Assembly: GCF_014216315.1 (NCBI RefSeq)
Contig: NZ_CP045702.1
Span: forward strand, 4,030,001 to 4,094,000
Source of the DNA: Streptomyces finlayi
GTDB taxonomy: Bacteria; Actinomycetota; Actinomycetes; Streptomycetales; Streptomycetaceae
DNA: 64,000 nt
Reading direction: 5' to 3'
Under the pieces are notes generated by a model that saw nothing but the letters and a program-made list of their open reading frames with translations, made no database searches and was not told the DNA's origin. This document shows, one piece after another, positions 60,713 through 64,000 of the stretch (its first letter is position 1; every line of letters starts with the position of its first letter). The position numbers and the translations under genes are program-made.

Positions 60713-62239
60713 TCAGTCCTCCCCGCAGATCCGCAGGCCCTTCGGGGTCGCGCAGGGCAGATGGCCGTGGGTCCTGACGATGTCCTGGCCGCTGCCCCGG
60801 CTGAGGTAGCCGAGGAAGCTGGACGCCAGCGAGTCCGCGGGCGGCTGGCCGTAGCTGTAGGCGTACTCGATCTCGCGGTACGGGTAGGTGCTGTCACCGA
60901 TCGTGTCGACGGATGGTGTGGTGCCGTCGATCGCCAGATGGTGCAGCCCCTTCAGCGCGGTCCCGGCGCGCAGCTCGGTGTAGCCGATGGCTCCGGGGAG
61001 CTTGGCCACGGTGGACAGGACCTGTTCGGTGCTGTCGAGTTCGCAGCGGGTGACCACGGCGTGCGGGTCGTCCTTGGTGGCGCAGTCGTGCGAGGACTGG
61101 GCGGGTTCGTTGCGGTCGAGTACGCGCCGCTGGAAGACCTCTCGGGTGCCGGAGTTGGCGTCCCTGCTGACGAGCAGGACCTTCAGGTCGGGGCCGCCGA
61201 GGTCCTTCCAGTTGCGGATGTCTCCCTGGTAGATCTTCCGGATGTCCGCCAGCGAGAGGTCGCGCACCGGTACCCGGTCGTTGACGACGAGGGAGAAGAG
61301 GGAGACCGCGACGCGGTTCTCGCGCAGCTGCGGGTAGCCGTCCGTCTTCGGGCCGTCGGAGAGGGCGACCAGTGCGGGGGAGCCGGACGTGGACGCGGCG
61401 CCCTGCTCGGCGAGCCGCCGTACGCCGGCGGTGGAGCCGTGCGCGTCCACATGGATGGTGGAGCCCTCGCACTCCTTCTCGTACTTCTCCGCCAGTTCCC
61501 GTACGACGGGGGCGAAGGCGGTGGAGCCGGTGACCGTCAGCTCGCCCGTCGCGCAGCCGATGGGCGGCGGGCTGTCGTCCCGTACAAGGATGAGCGAGGC
61601 GAGCGTGACGACGCAGACGGTCAGGGCCACGGTGATCAGCCGGGCGGCCCGGCCGAACAGGGGCGGCTTCTCGTCGGGGCGGGCGGCCTTGTTCGGGGCC
61701 ACCACGCCGTCCCGGATGCCGCCGGTGACCGTGATGGGGTTGCCCACGTTCCCACCGGTGAGCAGGACGAGCAGCTTGAAGTGGTCGTTGCGGTTGAGCG
61801 GGACGCGGGGGAGCCGGATCAGGGCGCCGCTGTGCCGCATTCCGCCCGCCGGGGTGAAGTGCTCCATCAGATGGCCGGCGTCCGGTGACTGCGTGACCGC
61901 TATCCCGCGGACCGTGCGACCAGTGAACTCGACGGTCAGGCCGTGCAGTTCACGTCCGGTGTAGTCGTCGTCGGCGATGGACTGCGAGCCGTCGTTCTCC
62001 ACCCGCAGCAGGACGAGCGTGGCGTCGGCCATGTCCGGCGTCTCGTTGAAGAGTCCGAGCCGCACATTGGCCCGCCCCTGGCTGACGTCGCTGCCGATCG
62101 GGGTGTCCATCTGGACCCGGTAGCCGATGCGTTTACGCCGGGGTACGCGGCGCTCGTACCAGAGCACCCCGACGGAGGCCAGCACACCCAGTACGGCGGT
62201 GAGCACGGCTACGACGTTCTCGGCGCTGAACCACTCCAC
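60713..62239 (-). CDS. membrane-anchored PstS-like substrate-binding protein
   Basis: This 508-residue protein has an N-terminal membrane helix (VVAVLTAVLGVLASVGVLWYE) and a 190-residue domain with no assignment. A second helix (LITVALTVCVVTLASLIL) and a PstS-type phosphate-binding domain follow (LTVTGSTAFAPVVRELAEKYEKEC, DLSLADIRKIYQGDIRNWKDLGG, SRDANSGTREVFQRRVL). A phosphate-sensing or tethered receptor is possible. GTG start at 62239 follows a GAGGAAG site. No pst permease is adjacent. Confidence 0.75.
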   Translation of the reverse strand: MEWFSAENVVAVLTAVLGVLASVGVLWYERRVPRRKRIGYRVQMDTPIGSDVSQGRANVRLGLFNETPDMADATLVLLRVENDGSQSIADDDYTGRELHGLTVEFTGRTVRGIAVTQSPDAGHLMEHFTPAGGMRHSGALIRLPRVPLNRNDHFKLLVLLTGGNVGNPITVTGGIRDGVVAPNKAARPDEKPPLFGRAARLITVALTVCVVTLASLILVRDDSPPPIGCATGELTVTGSTAFAPVVRELAEKYEKECEGSTIHVDAHGSTAGVRRLAEQGAASTSGSPALVALSDGPKTDGYPQLRENRVAVSLFSLVVNDRVPVRDLSLADIRKIYQGDIRNWKDLGGPDLKVLLVSRDANSGTREVFQRRVLDRNEPAQSSHDCATKDDPHAVVTRCELDSTEQVLSTVAKLPGAIGYTELRAGTALKGLHHLAIDGTTPSVDTIGDSTYPYREIEYAYSYGQPPADSLASSFLGYLSRGSGQDIVRTHGHLPCATPKGLRICGED

Positions 62240-62256
62240 GGCTTCCTCGCTCCCCC

Positions 62257-62330
62257 GAGCATGACCGAGCATGACCGAGCATGACTGGGCATCACCGCGC
62301 ATGACGGGGCATGACCGGGCATTCGGTCAT
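62257..62330. repeat. array of 10-bp repeats upstream of the PstS-like gene
   Basis: Six to seven end-to-end copies related to GAGCATGACC (starts 62257, 62267, 62277, 62287, 62297, 62307, 62317), the first three nearly identical. A period of 10 bp places each copy on the same DNA face. It lies 18 bp upstream of the GTG start and could be a regulator-binding array. Confidence 0.75.
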
Positions 62331-62466
62331 GCCCCCCGACGCGCACGGACGGGCGCCCGGCATGGCCATCGGTTCGCGTCACCGTATGTGCGTAGCAGCG
62401 GAGTTGGAGGACGAGGTGGGCTCCCGTCGACAGAAATTCGCCCGCTGTTCGCCCGTCGCGCCAACC

Positions 62467-62480
62467 TTGGTCTAGACCTT
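62467..62480. promoter_or_regulatory. DasR-type operator (dre) of the chitinase gene
   Basis: TTGGTCTAGACCTT contains the perfect palindrome GGTCTAGACC, the core of DasR sites (consensus near ACTGGTCTAGACCACT). DasR represses chitin-use genes and is released by glucosamine-6-phosphate. It overlaps a TTGACA-like -35 (62479-62484). It lies about 90 bp before the chitinase start. Confidence 0.8.
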
Positions 62481-62568
62481 GACAGGTACAGACCATTCCG
62501 CTTGAGTGACGGTCACCCCCATGGCGGCGTACGGGCATCCCCAGCGCCGCGCCGAAGGAGTGATCACC

Positions 62569-63462
62569 TTGATCAGACGCGTCCTGAGTCTGCTCACCGC
62601 GCTGGGCGCGATCGTCGCGACGATCGTCATCCTCCCCGCCACCACGGCCGCGGCGGCCACCTGCGCCGCCGCGTGGAACGCCTCGGCCGTCTACACCGGA
62701 GGCGGCACCGCCTCCTACAACGGGCACAACTGGTCCGCGAAGTGGTGGACCCAGAACGAGGTCCCGGGCACCGCCCAGGTCTGGGCCGACAGCGGCACCT
62801 GCGGTTCCGGCGGTGGCACGGATCCGGGGCAGCCCGACCCTTCGGGCTTCGTCGTCAGCGAGGCGCAGTTCAACCAGATGTTCCCGAGCCGGAACTCGTT
62901 CTACACGTACAGCGGACTGACGGCGGCCCTGAGCGCCTACCCGGCGTTCGCCACCACCGGCAGCGACACGGTCAAGCGCCAGGAGGCCGCGGCGTTCCTC
63001 GCCAACGTCAGCCATGAGACCGGCGGTCTGGTGCACATCGTCGAGCAGAACCAGGCCAACTACCCCCACTACTGCGACAGCGGCCAGCCCTACGGCTGCC
63101 CGGCCGGCCAGGCCGCCTACTACGGCCGCGGCCCCATCCAGCTCAGCTGGAACTTCAACTACAAGGCGGCCGGTGACGCCCTCGGCATCGATCTCCTGCG
63201 CAACCCGAACCTGGTGCAGCAGAACGCGTCCGTGGCCTGGAAGACCGGCCTCTGGTACTGGAACACGCAGAACGGCCCCGGCACCATGACGCCCCACAAC
63301 GCCATGGTCAACGGCGCCGGATTCGGCGAGACGATCCGCTCCATCAACGGCAGCCTGGAGTGCAACGGCGGCAACCCCGCCCAGGTCCAGAGCCGTATCG
63401 ACAAGTACCGGGCCTTCACCCAGATCCTGGGCACCGCCCCCGGCTCGAACCTGAGCTGCTGA
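62569..63462 (+). CDS. secreted GH19 chitinase with chitin-binding module
   Basis: This protein of about 297 residues. A signal peptide (IRRVLSLLTALGAIVATIVILPATTAAAA) is followed by a CBM5/12-type module with aromatic pair NWSAKWWTQNEVPG. A short Gly/Pro linker follows. The GH19 catalytic domain contains NVSHETGGLVH (catalytic glutamate), YYGRGPIQLSWNFNY and GPGTMTPHNAMV. It hydrolyses chitin outside the cell. The start is TTG at 62569 (AAGGAG 8 bp upstream) or GTG at 62560. Controlled by a DasR-type site. Confidence 0.92.
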   Translation: MIRRVLSLLTALGAIVATIVILPATTAAAATCAAAWNASAVYTGGGTASYNGHNWSAKWWTQNEVPGTAQVWADSGTCGSGGGTDPGQPDPSGFVVSEAQFNQMFPSRNSFYTYSGLTAALSAYPAFATTGSDTVKRQEAAAFLANVSHETGGLVHIVEQNQANYPHYCDSGQPYGCPAGQAAYYGRGPIQLSWNFNYKAAGDALGIDLLRNPNLVQQNASVAWKTGLWYWNTQNGPGTMTPHNAMVNGAGFGETIRSINGSLECNGGNPAQVQSRIDKYRAFTQILGTAPGSNLSC

Positions 63463-63557
63463 CCCAGGCCCCCACCCGGACGGGGGGTGCGCACGGTTCC
63501 GGCCGGGCACACCCCCGCTTCGGTGCCCGGTCGGGCGCGTTGGCAGGATCGTGGACC

Positions 63558-64000
63558 ATGACTCCGGACAACGACAGCGCGCCCGATGCTCCCGAGGGCT
63601 GTGGCGCCCCGGCGCACACCGAGGACCGGCTCGCGCTCATCGACCATGCCCTGGCCCTGCCCTTCCCGGCCGGGGACGGGAACACCGGCGTACGCGACAG
63701 CGGCCCGGGTCACCACTTCCTCATCCTGCAAGCGACCCAGGACTTCTGGGACGACCGCTCCGCCGAGGTCGTCGAACCCGCGGAGCAGGAGATCGAGGAC
63801 GAGTTCAGCCGCCTCGCCACCGAACTGACCGAGCGCTGGGCGGAGCCGGAGACGGTCGAACTGTGGCCGTATCTGGAAGGCGGCGAGGACGGCTGTGAGC
63901 AAGGCGGCGAAGGCGGCGGGGCGGCCCCGGAACCCTTGAGCCGGCTCTGCAATCTCGCGGGCAGCATGCAGGTCTGGCGCGTCCCGGGCAGCGGACGCTG
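63558..64000 (+). CDS. hypothetical acidic protein, 3' end outside the window
   Basis: The ATG at 63558 opens a frame running to the end without stop (147 codons seen). The product, LALIDHALALPFPAGDGNTGV, then FLILQATQDFWDDRSAEVVEPAEQEIEDEFSRLATELTERW and VELWPYLEGGEDG, is very acidic. The frame shows good third-position GC bias. No family recognised. Confidence 0.7.
   Translation, partial: MTPDNDSAPDAPEGCGAPAHTEDRLALIDHALALPFPAGDGNTGVRDSGPGHHFLILQATQDFWDDRSAEVVEPAEQEIEDEFSRLATELTERWAEPETVELWPYLEGGEDGCEQGGEGGGAAPEPLSRLCNLAGSMQVWRVPGSGR

Overview
This is a Streptomyces chromosome segment (or a very close relative). The base composition is very high GC, and gene order matches the conserved Streptomyces core: dcd, a dnaK-grpE-dnaJ-hspR operon with HspR (HAIR) operators, clpB, pyrE, fba, kynurenine-pathway genes and purA. 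A perfect ParB site (parS) before fba fits the replication-origin half of such a chromosome.

The left third (1-18.9 kb) is an accessory island built against a tRNA-Gly gene (18912-18985, minus strand). Partial copies of the tRNA 3' half, each preceded by a Rho-independent terminator, recur at about 1.4, 3.0, 6.2, 7.5 and 9.0 kb. They cut the island into short units. Most units carry one toxin-antitoxin or abortive-infection-like module: VapBC-like (0.66-1.3 kb); a YefM antitoxin / small protein / RelE-like trio (1.9-2.8 kb, repeated almost exactly at 9.3-10.2 kb with a frameshifted toxin); a DUF234-type ATPase cut by an IS200/IS605 element; an AbiEi/AbiEii-like pair; and a Phd-like antitoxin with a 141-aa partner. 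Two decayed tyrosine integrases lie next to att copies. The largest unit (9-18.9 kb) also holds an IS5 remnant, a MazG-like protein, a nucleotide-sugar dehydrogenase, a SIR2-like protein, an XRE regulator, an NAD-dependent dehydrogenase and the tail of a relaxase, so it looks like a decayed integrative element. The att copies look like a tandem cassette array, the most unusual thing in the window.

From 19 kb the chromosomal backbone resumes: dcd, a phosphoribosyltransferase, membrane and FG-GAP proteins, a large membrane Fe-S reductase, a sugar transferase, the DnaK heat-shock operon, then a LuxR-type regulator divergent from a small exported repeat peptide and a degenerate Rieske-like protein. 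Next come a PPOX-family protein, clpB, a YbjN-type protein, an aminotransferase beside the scar of an older aminotransferase and antitoxin, DUF2617 and spermidine-synthase-like proteins, an SRPBCC protein, aldose epimerase, pyrE, parS and fba.

The right third carries tryptophan catabolism (kynA, kynU and a formamidase-like hydrolase), a two-component system, a P450, an ABC-2 exporter with a divergent GbsR/MarR regulator, a lipid-kinase-like protein and purA. An intact IS1182-family element sits exactly on the purA stop codon. After it come a PstS-like membrane-anchored protein with a 10-bp repeat array upstream, a secreted GH19 chitinase with a DasR-type site, and a partial hypothetical gene at the window edge.
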